A stretch of 64,000 bases of DNA from CAZPBO01 sp964584815 (GCA_964584815.1 CAZPBO010000001.1:30431-94430), one strand, 5' to 3'; counted from the stretch's first letter, positions 17,552-27,383 are shown. The notes: a model not told the origin generated them from the letters alone. Numbers and translations are program-made.

Positions 17552-19671
17552 TATCGTTTCTCCAGTTTTATTACCACTCTGAAGCCGACATAGGGAAGAC
17601 GGCTCTTCTTAGGTAAACTTTGCCTGAATGTAACCCTTGCCGCCTCAGGCGACTCATCGCTCCAGTTTCCTCCTTTTATCACTGCTGTCGCATCGTCCGT
17701 AGTGGATGTCCATTCACTGACATTGCCACCCATATAAAGAAGTCCTTCGGGGGTTCTGTCCTCTGTTTTGGCAGTCACATCAACAGGTGAGGTAAGCGCC
17801 AGAGCCGCGTTGCCGCGTTTGTTGCCCCAGGGGAAGATGCGGCTCCCCGCTCCTGCTGCCGCCTCCCATTCCTCCGCCGTCGGCAGACACACCACCACCT
17901 TATAACCTACATCAGAAACTTCGCGGCTCATCCTTTCAGTTTGCCACCTGCAATATGCCACCGCCTCATACCACGACACCCCCACCACCGGCTTGTTCTC
18001 CTCGCCGGGCGGCGGTCTGCCATCGCGCCAGAAAGCGGGTCCCACCTTCCCCGTCCTGTCGCAAAACGCCCCAGATTTGAGCAACCGCCACCCCTCCTTA
18101 TCCCAATATCTCCTGCTGGCGTATCCACCCGCTTTGGCAAACTCATAAAATCGCTTATTTGAAACCTCTGTTATACCGAATCCCATCTCGCCCATCTGAT
18201 AGGGATGCGGAGGCGGTGCTTCGTCAAACGGGTCATTGCTACCAACTTCCGCTTTTCTCGCAGAAAGGCGCGCTGTTCCTGCCGACACAACCCATCTCCA
18301 CACAACCTTTTTTGTAGTGTCCTCTATTCTCCTCTGCCATAGGTCTTTCTCGTTGTCGGGGAAAACCCCTTTGCCCGATTTAAGAATCGTTTTTGCGGCG
18401 AGGATATGTCTTATAGCGACCTGCAGTTTTGCCGCTTCCTTAAGTGCGGTGGACAGTTTCTGCTCAAGTGCTTGGCGCAACACACCCATTTCGCGCTCGC
18501 GCTTCTGTCGCGCCGCCTCCTCCTTTTGCCTCCTGCGCCATTCCGACAACAACTCACTCCAGCGCTCTACATACCCTTGGGGGCGCTCCCCCAGAAAAGA
18601 GTAGCGCCTGTAGGGCTGTATTTTCCCTATCGCTTTCTCAATATTAGAGATAGCCCTGCTCAACTGCTCCCTAACCGCCGCTTCCCTCGCCTCCTGCACC
18701 ATCGCACACGCTTCCTTCATATCCACAGCAAACCGCCTCTCCACTTTCTTTATCGCCGCCTCAAGATAGCGCAGCAGTCTGGCTGCCCGTTCTCTTGTCG
18801 GCTTATGACGAACCTGCTCCAGAACAGAAAGGCTCCTCCGCAATTCTGGCAGATTATCTATCTTATCAACGGGTCTGGTGGTTGTTCCTTCGGGGTCGGC
18901 GAGGATTTTCGCGGCAAGGCGGTCAAGGAATCGCGCCGCTCGCTCCTCGGCTCCCTTAAGGGAAACCTCCGTGTCCTGCAACGCTTGTTCCACCTGAATC
19001 GCGCCGTTTGACGGGCGGAAACCGCTTATCCATTCCGCCTCCTTCAAAAAGTCAACCACCGATGCTCGTCTGATTCGTCTAATAAGACTTTCACAACCGT
19101 CTATGTCGCTTAAGGAGAGCCATTGCAGGTCGTTGCTAATGCCCATCCTGAGTTTCTGTCTTGCCTCAACAATGGGTGCTCCAACAGCCTGCCAAGAGCG
19201 CCGCAAGAAGGAGACCAAGATTTTCCGCAGTCTTTCATCCACATCCTCCAGCGCCATTCCAAACCTGGCAAAGTCCGCTGCCAAATTTTTCACCTCCGCA
19301 AGCAGCCGCAACGCCTTGTCTGATGCCTCAACACGCCCTTTNNNNNNNNNNNNNNNNNNNNNNNNNNNNNNNNNNNNNNNNNNNNNNNNNNNNNNNNNNN
19401 NNNNNNNNNNNNNNNNNNNNNNNNNNNNNNNNNNNNNNNNNTTGCCCGCCGCCACATCTTCCGGTGGCACCTTGACCCCACATCTCAAACAGTAGTGGAC
19501 AACAACGCGGCTTACGGGACTTCGGGGTTCGGCTCGCCTTTTCGCTCGCGATTCCGATATCTTCTTAAGGCAATCGGCACAGCAGCATATGTCCCCACCG
19601 TAGTAGGCGCGCCCCGCCGATATGTCCTCATCGGTCACCCTACGCGCACAGACTATACACCTTCTGACCAC
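17551..19671 (-). CDS. zinc-ribbon/coiled-coil protein with C-terminal FGE-sulfatase-like domain
   Basis: GTG 19671 follows GGAGGG. Two cysteine-rich modules open the protein (CIVCARRV...CCCADCLKK, then YCLRCGVKV before the gap). Long charged coiled-coil segments fill the middle (about 110-475). An FGE-sulfatase/SUMF1-like domain ends it, with ITEVSNKRFYEFAK, GVSWYEAVAYCRW, LPTAEEWEAAA, IFPWGN, MGGNVSEWTS and YVGFRVV. The Cys pair that makes real FGE an oxidase is absent (GGNWSDESPEAARVTF has none), so a binding or scaffold role is likelier. A 100-N gap (19342-19441) lies after the zinc modules. The operon continues to the pseudocaspase lipoprotein, and a kinase gene lies just upstream. Confidence 0.82.
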   Translation of the reverse strand: MVRRCIVCARRVTDEDISAGRAYYGGDICCCADCLKKISESRAKRRAEPRSPVSRVVVHYCLRCGVKVPPEDVAAGXXXXXXXXXXXXXXXXXXXXXXXXXXXXXXXXXXKGRVEASDKALRLLAEVKNLAADFARFGMALEDVDERLRKILVSFLRRSWQAVGAPIVEARQKLRMGISNDLQWLSLSDIDGCESLIRRIRRASVVDFLKEAEWISGFRPSNGAIQVEQALQDTEVSLKGAEERAARFLDRLAAKILADPEGTTTRPVDKIDNLPELRRSLSVLEQVRHKPTRERAARLLRYLEAAIKKVERRFAVDMKEACAMVQEAREAAVREQLSRAISNIEKAIGKIQPYRRYSFLGERPQGYVERWSELLSEWRRRQKEEAARQKREREMGVLRQALEQKLSTALKEAAKLQVAIRHILAAKTILKSGKGVFPDNEKDLWQRRIEDTTKKVVWRWVVSAGTARLSARKAEVGSNDPFDEAPPPHPYQMGEMGFGITEVSNKRFYEFAKAGGYASRRYWDKEGWRLLKSGAFCDRTGKVGPAFWRDGRPPPGEENKPVVGVSWYEAVAYCRWQTERMSREVSDVGYKVVVCLPTAEEWEAAAGAGSRIFPWGNKRGNAALALTSPVDVTAKTEDRTPEGLLYMGGNVSEWTSTTDDATAVIKGGNWSDESPEAARVTFRQSLPKKSRLPYVGFRVVIKLEKR
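19342..19441. other. assembly gap (100 N)
   Basis: Exactly 100 N inside the FGE-like gene, between the second zinc-ribbon module and the coiled coil. True length unknown. Confidence 0.99.
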
Positions 19672-19701
19672 AACATCCCTCCGTATCCTTAAGTATGAAT
19701 T

Positions 19702-19730
19702 AGAATAATGTAAGGAAACTCTCCTGTCAA
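19702..19730 (-). promoter_or_regulatory. promoter of the FGE-like/pseudocaspase operon
   Basis: On the minus strand a perfect TTGACA (19725-19730), a 17-nt spacer and TATTCT (19702-19707) lie about 30 bp before GTG 19671. The operon can therefore be expressed independently of the kinase gene located upstream. Confidence 0.55.
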
Positions 19731-19758
19731 GCGCTGCTACTTCACAATTAACGAAAGG

Positions 19759-22700
19759 CTATCTCCGCCTCCACGGGAAACTCCCACTCCCTCTCCATCT
19801 CTCCCAAGTCTTAAGCATGCCGCGAAGCATCTCTGTTTTGCCCACATTCCTTCTCGCCTTCAGACCCCGTTCCCACCACCCGAGCGCCTCTTCGGGGTTC
19901 ACAGGGTCTTTTGCCGCCTCCCTCATATACTCGTGCAAACGACGCAAATCCTGTCTACTTGCTTCGGGGTAGTTTCTTTTTGCGAACTTCTCAAGTTCGC
20001 GCACTCTTGAACGCATGTCCCTCCGTTCAGAAAGGTTACTCCGGTCTTCGGCTTTCGTCATTCTGATTTCCACTCCGCTTGCGGGTGCCTTCACTCTTTT
20101 AGTGGCGTAGCCGAGCCCACTTTTGTAGACACGCAGCGTCACCTCCGCGCCTTTCTGTAAGCCGATCAAAGCGAAACTACCATTAGCATCTGTGTGCGTT
20201 CTCAAAAGGCGTCCCTGATGAACAACCACGACGACCGCGTCCTGCACCACATCACCGTTCTTGTCAAGAACACGACCTGTAATTGAGGCTGTTCCAACAA
20301 CTGGGTAAGGGGGCGCTGATGCGGTTATCGGCAAGAGGTTTGCGGACGGAGCGACTGCAGCGCGCCTGCGTGCAAGCGATACATCCCGCTTCAGACCGAG
20401 CCTTTCGCCGCATACCGCCAGCAGTTTCCAACCCTCCTTGTTGCGTGACTCAAGCGCCAGAGAACGCTTCAACGCGTCCAATGCTTTTGTGTAGTTGCGC
20501 AAACGCAGATATGCCGCCCCCAGCCAGTAATGCGCTTGATACGACTCCTTCGCTTTAAGCGATTTGTCAAGGCAGATTATCGCCTCCTCCCAACGATTCA
20601 GCATCAGAAGGGCAATTCCACGCCAGCACCACTCCGCCCACCCCGCTCCCAAGGTGCTTATCAACCTGTCCACCTCCTGAAGCATCGTGCCGTAACCGCC
20701 ACCTTCATATAACCTCTTCAAACGCTGATATTTTTGTGCCAGACTGTTCTGACGCAGACCTTCCAGCCATCCCTTCTCTATCCGTCCCTTTATTTGGAAT
20801 CTTGCAATCTTAACAGTGCCTGCCACCACATATACCGAGACTCTTCCCGCATTGAGCGATTTGTCTGTGGCGCTGAAGGCGACCGAACCGCCAATATAAA
20901 GGCGAATTCTCTCACCAGTTCGTTCAAGGCGGACTTCATACTCCCGTGCTGGCTTCAACTCCCGCTTAGATGCGCTGTAGAACTTGCTGTTGTCTGGAAG
21001 GTCACAAGTTGTGAGCCAGCCCAAACGGACTGTTTCAAGAACAAGACACCGCGCCTTTTTCTTGTTTATAACATCAAGCGCTGCATCATCAATCCTCAAA
21101 CGCTGCCGTGAGGAGAAATTGATGTATCCGGCATAGGCGCTCCTGCCCTCATCACAAACAAGCAGTGCGAAGGTCGTATTAGGTTCCACCCTTAAGCGGA
21201 GTTTGCAGGAGACATCGCCAATAAAGGGAATTCGGAAAGAAATCTTTGCGCCACGCCCAGAACCGACGAGAAAGCCGTCCCTACAGCGCCAAAAACCACC
21301 CACCCTCTCCCACATCTTCTCTGCGGAGCGGTCTTTGAAAACACCGCCTGCGGTCAGAACGAACCCATCTTTTGTCTTGCGCAACATCTTTTCAGGCAAA
21401 CCGAGCAGTTTGGAGGCAACCGTCAGTTCACTGGGCGCTTTCGGCAGGGAAGTTCTGGCAGCGATTTGGCGCATCAGGGCAACCATCGCACCAAAATTGC
21501 GCCGCACAACATCACATCCGCTGAACCTCTCTGCGCGGAGTTCCGCAACTAGGTCACGCGCCTCATCCAGCCGTCCCGCCTTAAAGGCTTCCTCGGCTTT
21601 CTGCCACAACTCCGCAGCCCTTCTCTCCACCTCCTCTCTTCTCTGACGCTTCCTCACCTCCTCAACACGCGTCAATAAATCACCCAGTCGTTTACGGGCT
21701 TCCTTCCCTTCTTCCTTCTTCAGCAGCCATCCCCATTTCGCCCTTATCTCCTTCAGCATTCGCGCGATGTGCTTTATCTTTTCTGCGTTCTGCGCACCCT
21801 CCGCCAACCGCCGCTCCAACTCCGAAATAGCGCTATCAAGGTCCCTCCTAGCCTGAGTCAAAATGTCGGCACTTCCCTTCTTCACTTTTTCCGCAGCGGG
21901 TGTTCCATCAAGGCGAACTGCTGCCTTTTCAAGGATGCCGAGCGCCTCTTCGTAACGCCCCTGTTCTGCAAGCGAGTTTGCTTCCTTTATCGCCTGTTCG
22001 GTCGTCTCCTCGCATTTGCGGTGCAGGTCATCTTTGATTTTCTGAAGTTGTTCTTTTGCGGCGGGATGCTGAACCATCAGATTGTCAATCTCGTCTAATC
22101 GCTGTCTGAAAGACAACTGTATGTCGCCTGCGATGCGCTTTGCGGCGGCAACCACCGCATCGGTCTCATCTTCTTCACGCGGGGAAGGCGGTGGCGCCGC
22201 AGGCATAGGTGGCTTGGTTTTGGCTATTGTTTTGGGAGAATGCTGTTTTACAGGCGGGGGTGGGCGGTTATGCAATAAAAGCCAAGCGACGAGAAAAACA
22301 GCCAAAACGGCAAGGACAAGAACAGCCACAGGCGTGACGCTCCGCTTCCTGGAGGGTGCCTCGGTCTGAACGGTTGTTCGTCGCTCAACAACGGTGAACC
22401 CCATCGCCAGCATACGACGCAACTGACGGGCTACCTCCTCGGCTGTGGGGCGCAGACGCGCTTCCCGTGCCATCATCCGTTTCAGCAGATGTCGCAACGG
22501 TGGCGGTATCTCTTGAGCACGCCGCGGAAAACGCACCGCTTTGGTGGCAACCTTCACCATTATCTCGCCAACGCTCTTGCCCGAAAACGGTGCCTCTCCA
22601 AAAAGCATATGATAAAGCGTGGCGCCCAGACCGTATACATCGGTCGCAGGACCTACACCGCGACTGTCCCTTATCTGCTCAGGTGACATATATTGCGGGG

Positions 22701-23229
22701 TGCCCATAACCTGCCCTGTTAAGGTGAGTCCCTCTTTTGTCTCCGCGGTCAGCCGTTTGGCCAGACCCATATCCATGATTTTGACCACACCTGTTGTGGT
22801 GACCATGATGTTGGCGGGCTTTATGTCGCGGTGGACGACGCCACAGGCGTGGGCGTGCGCAAGACCTTCAGCGACCTGAGCGGCAATCTCACAGGCGGTC
22901 TCAAGGGAAAGGCAACCAGACTGGGCGAGCATCTCGGCTACTGTTTTGCCGCGTAGAAACTCCATTGCGATAAAGTAGGTGGAGCCAGCGTTACCTGCGG
23001 TGTAGACCCGTGTTATGTTGGGATGGTCTATGGCAGCCGCCGCGCGCGCCTCCCTTAAGAATCGCTCCACAAACCACCTGTCGTTTGCCAACTCGTCCTT
23101 CAACACCTTCAACGCAACAGACCGCCCCAGCGACTCCTGAACCGCCTCATACACCACCCCCATCCCCCCCTCACCTATCTTCCGCACTATCTTGTAGCCG
23201 CGTATCTCAATCAACTCTACGCTTCCCAA
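19759..23229 (-). CDS. receptor-like Ser/Thr protein kinase with coiled-coil, TPR and carboxypeptidase-regulatory-like domains
   Basis: This membrane kinase of about 1156 residues has an N-terminal Pkn2-type domain (about 12-280): glycine loop IGEGGMGVVYEA, catalytic Lys in VALKVLK, HRDIKPANIM, and DMG in place of DFG (KIMDMGLAKR). GTPQYMSPEQ is the activation segment. A single membrane helix (about 305-325, VAVLVLAVLAVFLVAWLLL) follows. The outer part has coiled coils (about 350-560), a beta-sandwich LamG-like region (about 640-790), TPRs (about 820-925) and a carboxypeptidase-regulatory-like domain (GRVLDKNGDVV...TDANGSFALIGL, about 965-1035). The start is TTG 23229 or the TTG five codons later. 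The kinase may act with the FGE-like/pseudocaspase operon downstream. Confidence 0.9.
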   Translation of the reverse strand: MGSVELIEIRGYKIVRKIGEGGMGVVYEAVQESLGRSVALKVLKDELANDRWFVERFLREARAAAAIDHPNITRVYTAGNAGSTYFIAMEFLRGKTVAEMLAQSGCLSLETACEIAAQVAEGLAHAHACGVVHRDIKPANIMVTTTGVVKIMDMGLAKRLTAETKEGLTLTGQVMGTPQYMSPEQIRDSRGVGPATDVYGLGATLYHMLFGEAPFSGKSVGEIMVKVATKAVRFPRRAQEIPPPLRHLLKRMMAREARLRPTAEEVARQLRRMLAMGFTVVERRTTVQTEAPSRKRSVTPVAVLVLAVLAVFLVAWLLLHNRPPPPVKQHSPKTIAKTKPPMPAAPPPSPREEDETDAVVAAAKRIAGDIQLSFRQRLDEIDNLMVQHPAAKEQLQKIKDDLHRKCEETTEQAIKEANSLAEQGRYEEALGILEKAAVRLDGTPAAEKVKKGSADILTQARRDLDSAISELERRLAEGAQNAEKIKHIARMLKEIRAKWGWLLKKEEGKEARKRLGDLLTRVEEVRKRQRREEVERRAAELWQKAEEAFKAGRLDEARDLVAELRAERFSGCDVVRRNFGAMVALMRQIAARTSLPKAPSELTVASKLLGLPEKMLRKTKDGFVLTAGGVFKDRSAEKMWERVGGFWRCRDGFLVGSGRGAKISFRIPFIGDVSCKLRLRVEPNTTFALLVCDEGRSAYAGYINFSSRQRLRIDDAALDVINKKKARCLVLETVRLGWLTTCDLPDNSKFYSASKRELKPAREYEVRLERTGERIRLYIGGSVAFSATDKSLNAGRVSVYVVAGTVKIARFQIKGRIEKGWLEGLRQNSLAQKYQRLKRLYEGGGYGTMLQEVDRLISTLGAGWAEWCWRGIALLMLNRWEEAIICLDKSLKAKESYQAHYWLGAAYLRLRNYTKALDALKRSLALESRNKEGWKLLAVCGERLGLKRDVSLARRRAAVAPSANLLPITASAPPYPVVGTASITGRVLDKNGDVVQDAVVVVVHQGRLLRTHTDANGSFALIGLQKGAEVTLRVYKSGLGYATKRVKAPASGVEIRMTKAEDRSNLSERRDMRSRVRELEKFAKRNYPEASRQDLRRLHEYMREAAKDPVNPEEALGWWERGLKARRNVGKTEMLRGMLKTWERWRGSGSFPWRRR

Positions 23230-23275
23230 AGTCCCCCTTAAAGATGCTGACTCAAAACAGCAGCCCTTCCCAAAA

Positions 23276-23297
23276 ATTATACGCTCAATAGATTATA
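23276..23297 (-). promoter_or_regulatory. possible -10 elements upstream of the kinase gene
   Basis: Two exact TATAAT hexamers on the minus strand (23292-23297 and 23276-23281) precede the kinase start. No good -35 lies at the right distance, so this is weak. Confidence 0.28.
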
Positions 23298-23338
23298 TCT
23301 GATTGCTTTCACTGTGTGTCCAAAGAGTTTATCAGCCA

Positions 23339-26044
23339 TCAAGTTTTGTTGCGGGGATGTTTGAGAGCAGCCTGTGCGGCGGCGAGTTTTGCAACCGGCA
23401 CCCTGAAGGGCGAACACGACACATAGTCCAGTCCAACGCGATGACAGAAGACGACACTTGCCGCATCGCCACCGTGCTCACCACATATTCCTATTACGAT
23501 TTCGGGCTTTGTCTCTTTTGCACGCTTCACACACCAATCCATCAGTTTGCCAACGCCTTCTTCGTCTATCGTGCGGAACGGGTCATCTGTTAGGATGCGT
23601 TTTTGCACATAAGTGGGGATAAAGGTGGCGGCGTCGTCGCGGCTGAAACCAAATGTCATCTGCGTCAAGTCGTTTGTGCCGAAAGAGAAAAAGTCAGCAA
23701 AGAGGGCAATTTTGTCGGCAACGAGCGCCGCACGCGGTGTCTCTATCATCGTCCCAACCTGGTATTCAACACGCTCGTTGTGCTCATTCAACACTTGCTC
23801 CGCTTCATTCTCCACCATCTGCCGCAACTGCTCCATCTCCTGATATGTCGCAATCAGCGGCAACTCTATTTCTGGAATAGCATTTATGCCTTGTTTTTTT
23901 GCTTCAAGTGCCGCTTCCATAATTGCGCGCACCTGCATTAAGTATATCTCCGGATGGGTCACCCCCAGTCTGCAACCTCTGTGTCCGAGCATCGGGTTGA
24001 ACTCCCGAAGATGCTCCACTTTGCTTCGCACATCCTCTACGCTCACTCCCAGAACCTCCGCCATCTTTCTCTGTTGCTCCTCCTCGTGCGGCAGAAACTC
24101 GTGGAGCGGCGGGTCAAAAAGGCGGATTGTGACGGGATAGCCGTCCATAACGCGGAAAATCTCAACAAAGTCCGCACGCTGCAAGGGGAGCAATTCCTTA
24201 ACCGCCGCCTCCCGCTCCTCTTGGGTTTCTGCCATAACCATCCGCCGCATAGCCCATATCCGCTCTCTTTCAAAGAACATATGCTCGGTGCGGCACAGAC
24301 CGATGCCTTCTGCGCCGAAAGCACGGGCAACTGCGGCGTCATTGGGTGTATCGGCGTTTGTGCGAACGCCCAGACTGCGGTATCTGTCCGCCCATTCCAT
24401 AACCTTCGCAAACATCTGATATGTCGGCGCCTTATCAGGAGACAGTTTCTTCTCCACCAGAACCTGCAGCACCTCAGACGGTCTTGTTGGAATTATGCCT
24501 GCATAGACTCTGCCGCTTGTGCCGTCAACCGATATCGGCTCAAACTCTTTTATGGTTTTTCCAGCGACATTAAGGGTTTTGGTGGCGTAGTCCACATCAA
24601 GTGCTTCGCAGCCAACGACGCAGCATTTCCCCATAGCGCGGGCGACGACGGCGGCGTGGCTGGTCATTCCGCCGGTCTGGGTAAGGATAGCGACGGCGGC
24701 GTGCATACCGCCAATATCTTCGGGACTGGTCTCACGGCGGACGAGAACGACCTTCTTGCCGTCGGCGGCGGCGCGTTCGGCATCCTTTGCGTCAAAGACC
24801 ACAAGACCGCTTGCCGCACCAGGACCCGCGGGCAGCCCACGGGCAAGATATCTGCCTTCACGCTCAGCCGCCTTAAGCGCCTCCTCATCAAATACAGGAT
24901 ACAGAAGATGCACAAGATGCTCTGGACTTATCATAAGCAGGGCTTCTTTTTCGCTCACAATGCCTTCCTTGTGCATATCTAAGGCGATTCTTATGGCGGC
25001 GAATCCTGTGCGCTTGCCCGTTCTTGTCTGCAGCATATAAAGTTTGCCGCGTTCTATCGTGAACTCTATGTCCTGCATATTCTTGTAGTGGTGCTCAAGT
25101 TTGTCTCTTATCTCCTGCAGTTGCTGCCAAACCTGTGGCATACGCTCCTTTAGGGCGTCCACAGGTTGAGGTGTGCGGATACCCGCCACCACATCCTCAC
25201 CCTGCGCGTCAAAAAGCACCTCACCATAGAGACGCGGCTCTCCTGTTGCGGGATTGCGGGTAAAGCCCACCCCGCTTGCGGAGGTTTCTGGTTCGCGGTT
25301 TCCGAAGACCATTTGCTGGACATTGACGCCGGTCCCAAGTAGTCCTGCGATGCGGTTGATTCGGCGGTATGTCACGGCGCGGGGGTTGTTCCACGAGCGG
25401 AAGACCGCCTCAATTGCGCGTCGCAATTGCTCCCACACATCCTGCGGAAACTCCTCACCTGTCTCGTTTTTGAAGACCTCCTTCATCTTCGCCACCACTT
25501 CTTTAAGGTCGTCAGGGGAGAGGTCTTGGTCGCGTTTGACGCCACGGCGCTGTTTAACCTCCTCCAACACCGCCTCAAATTTGTCACGCTCAACCCCCAT
25601 GACCACATCGCCGAACATCTGGATAAGCCTGCGATAGGCATCCCACGGGAAGCGCTTATTCACTTCCTGCTGCTCAAGCGCCTGGGCAATCTCATCGTTG
25701 AGCCCGACATTTAAGACGGTGTCCATCATACCGGGCATAGAGACGGCGGCACCGCTGCGCACCGACACAAGCAGCGGGTTTTGCGGGTCGCCGAACCGCT
25801 GCCCGCTTACCCGCTCCAGTTTCTCCATATTTGCACGCACCTCATCCATCAAACCTTCCGGCAGTTTTTCGCCTTGGGCGTAGTACTGGCGGCAGGCTTC
25901 AGCGGTTATGGTGAACCCCGGCGGCACAGGAAGACCAATCCGCGCCATCTCCGCAAGATTGGCGCCCTTTGAACCAAGCAAATCCTTCATATCCGCGCCA
26001 CCTTCGGTCTTTTCACCACCGAAAAAATAGACATACTTCGCCAC
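23339..26044 (-). CDS. ppdK: pyruvate, phosphate dikinase
   Basis: PPDK interconverts pyruvate, ATP and phosphate with PEP, AMP and diphosphate, and serves gluconeogenesis or PPi-linked glycolysis in anaerobes. GTG 26044 is chosen (product of 901 residues, begins MAKYVYFFGG) because the six codons upstream contain the ribosome site GGGAGG. The N-terminal ATP-grasp domain (GSKGANLAEMARIGLPVPPGF), the phosphohistidine swivelling loop GGMTSHAAVVARAMG (near 460) and the C-terminal PEP-binding barrel (EGIGLCRTEHMFF, GTNDLTQMTFGFSRDD, GICGEHGGD) are all intact. The gene is monocistronic and divergent from the acyl-CoA dehydrogenase operon. Confidence 0.97.
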   Translation of the reverse strand: MAKYVYFFGGEKTEGGADMKDLLGSKGANLAEMARIGLPVPPGFTITAEACRQYYAQGEKLPEGLMDEVRANMEKLERVSGQRFGDPQNPLLVSVRSGAAVSMPGMMDTVLNVGLNDEIAQALEQQEVNKRFPWDAYRRLIQMFGDVVMGVERDKFEAVLEEVKQRRGVKRDQDLSPDDLKEVVAKMKEVFKNETGEEFPQDVWEQLRRAIEAVFRSWNNPRAVTYRRINRIAGLLGTGVNVQQMVFGNREPETSASGVGFTRNPATGEPRLYGEVLFDAQGEDVVAGIRTPQPVDALKERMPQVWQQLQEIRDKLEHHYKNMQDIEFTIERGKLYMLQTRTGKRTGFAAIRIALDMHKEGIVSEKEALLMISPEHLVHLLYPVFDEEALKAAEREGRYLARGLPAGPGAASGLVVFDAKDAERAAADGKKVVLVRRETSPEDIGGMHAAVAILTQTGGMTSHAAVVARAMGKCCVVGCEALDVDYATKTLNVAGKTIKEFEPISVDGTSGRVYAGIIPTRPSEVLQVLVEKKLSPDKAPTYQMFAKVMEWADRYRSLGVRTNADTPNDAAVARAFGAEGIGLCRTEHMFFERERIWAMRRMVMAETQEEREAAVKELLPLQRADFVEIFRVMDGYPVTIRLFDPPLHEFLPHEEEQQRKMAEVLGVSVEDVRSKVEHLREFNPMLGHRGCRLGVTHPEIYLMQVRAIMEAALEAKKQGINAIPEIELPLIATYQEMEQLRQMVENEAEQVLNEHNERVEYQVGTMIETPRAALVADKIALFADFFSFGTNDLTQMTFGFSRDDAATFIPTYVQKRILTDDPFRTIDEEGVGKLMDWCVKRAKETKPEIVIGICGEHGGDAASVVFCHRVGLDYVSCSPFRVPVAKLAAAQAALKHPRNKT

Positions 26045-26074
26045 AATGCTGCCTCCCACTAATGTCTGTAACCT

Positions 26075-26103
26075 ATCCTACTCTCGGCGCAGCGATATTT
26101 CAA
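26075..26103 (-). promoter_or_regulatory. putative promoter of ppdK
   Basis: On the minus strand TTGAAA (26098-26103), a 17-nt spacer and TAGGAT (26075-26080) lie about 30 bp before GTG 26044. Confidence 0.42.
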
Positions 26104-26145
26104 CTTAAACGGTGACAGCCTTTTTGTCAGATTGTGCGGTTTTTT

Positions 26146-26174
26146 TTGAATAGAGTCCATAGGGCAGATAACCT
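26146..26174 (+). promoter_or_regulatory. weak candidate promoter of the acyl-CoA dehydrogenase/decarboxylase operon
   Basis: TTGAAT (26146-26151), a 17-nt spacer and TAACCT (26169-26174). It would exclude the upstream ATG at 26178 as start. An imperfect dyad TGACA-7-TGTCA (26113-26129) lies just upstream and could be a regulator site. Confidence 0.25.
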
Positions 26175-26201
26175 TGTATGCCCTGTTTTGGGAGAGGTGT
26201 T

Positions 26202-27383
26202 ATGGAGTTCTTTTTCTGCGATGAGATGCTAACAGAGGAGATGAAGATGTTAAGGGAGACGGCGCGTGACTTTGCGGAGCGTGAAATCGCGCCGACTCAA
26301 GAAGAGGACGAAAAAGAGCACCGCTTCAGACCCGAAATCGTTCGCAAGATGGCGGAACTGGGGTTTTTCGGCTGTGTTATCCCAGAAGAGTTCGGTGGAA
26401 TGGGACTTGAGGACGGATTTCTGGCGTCGTGCATTGTAACAGAAGAGGTTGCACGGGTCAGTGCGTCTTATGGTCTACCCTTCAACCTGCAAATGATGGG
26501 ACCTGCGTTGACTATTCTGCGTTACGGCAACGAGGAGCAGAAACGCACCTACATTCCGCGCCTTGTTAATGCCGAAACATTCGGTTGCTTTGCCATAACC
26601 GAGCCGAATTCGGGTTCTGATGTCGCCTCAATGCGCACACATGCTGTCAAAAAAGGCGACCGCTATATCCTGAACGGGCAGAAAACCTGGATATCAGGTG
26701 TGCCGACCGCGGATGTGGGACTGGTTTTCGCCTACACCAACCGCGAGGCAAAACACCGCGGTATTTCCTGCTTTATCGTTGATATGAAGAACACAAAAGG
26801 CGTGACGATGACGGAGATAACGACGAAGTTGGGGCTTTTCTGCGCGCCTACAGGCGAAATCTCCTTTGAGGACGCGGAAGTCCCTGAAGAGAACCTATTA
26901 GGGAAGGAAGGAGAAGGTTTTAAGATATGCATGAGTATGTTGGATAACACGAGGTTGTCGTGCGCATCGCGGGCGTTGGGAGTTGGGAGAAGAGCGGTAG
27001 AGGAGGCGGCGGCATACGCGCTTGAGCGTCAGCAGTTCGGCAAGCCGATTGCGGAGTTTCAGATGATACAGGCACAGTTGGCGGAGATGTTTGTGAAGAA
27101 CCAGGCGGCGCGGCAGTTGGTCTGGCGTGCCGCAAAACTCGCTGACATGGGGCTCCGCAACACCCTTGAAGTCTCAACAGCCAAATATTACGCTGCCGAA
27201 GCCGCTGTCTTCAACGCCAACATCGCGATGAAAATCTTCGGCTCATACGGCTACTCCACAGAATACCCCGCTGAACGCCTGTTCCGTGACGCAAAGTCGT
27301 ATCAGGTCGTTGAAGGCACAAGCAACATACAGTTATGGATAGTTTCTATGTATCTGACAGGCAAACGCCAACTCAAGAGATAA
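26202..27383 (+). CDS. acyl-CoA dehydrogenase (possibly glutaryl-CoA dehydrogenase-like)
   Basis: This FAD enzyme oxidises an acyl-CoA to the 2-enoyl-CoA. ATG 26202 (GGAGAGG upstream) gives 393 residues. Family motifs are FAITEPNSGSDVASM (flavin and substrate loop), KTWISG, ERQQFGKPIAEFQ, GSYGYSTEYPAERLFRD, and the catalytic-base Glu in VVEGTSNIQ. Segments such as VIPEEFGGMG and APTGEISFEDAEVPEENLLG resemble the non-decarboxylating glutaryl-CoA dehydrogenases as I remember them, but the arginine that holds the glutaryl carboxylate there seems replaced (SASYGLPFN). The substrate is therefore open. The gene starts an operon with a complete sodium-pumping acyl-CoA decarboxylase. Confidence 0.9.
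   Translation: MEFFFCDEMLTEEMKMLRETARDFAEREIAPTQEEDEKEHRFRPEIVRKMAELGFFGCVIPEEFGGMGLEDGFLASCIVTEEVARVSASYGLPFNLQMMGPALTILRYGNEEQKRTYIPRLVNAETFGCFAITEPNSGSDVASMRTHAVKKGDRYILNGQKTWISGVPTADVGLVFAYTNREAKHRGISCFIVDMKNTKGVTMTEITTKLGLFCAPTGEISFEDAEVPEENLLGKEGEGFKICMSMLDNTRLSCASRALGVGRRAVEEAAAYALERQQFGKPIAEFQMIQAQLAEMFVKNQAARQLVWRAAKLADMGLRNTLEVSTAKYYAAEAAVFNANIAMKIFGSYGYSTEYPAERLFRDAKSYQVVEGTSNIQLWIVSMYLTGKRQLKR

Noticed and set aside
26113..26148. TGACA/TGTCA dyad followed by a T run as an intrinsic terminator
   Set aside because: No transcript needs terminating in this divergent region and the T run is not directly after the stem; an operator is likelier.
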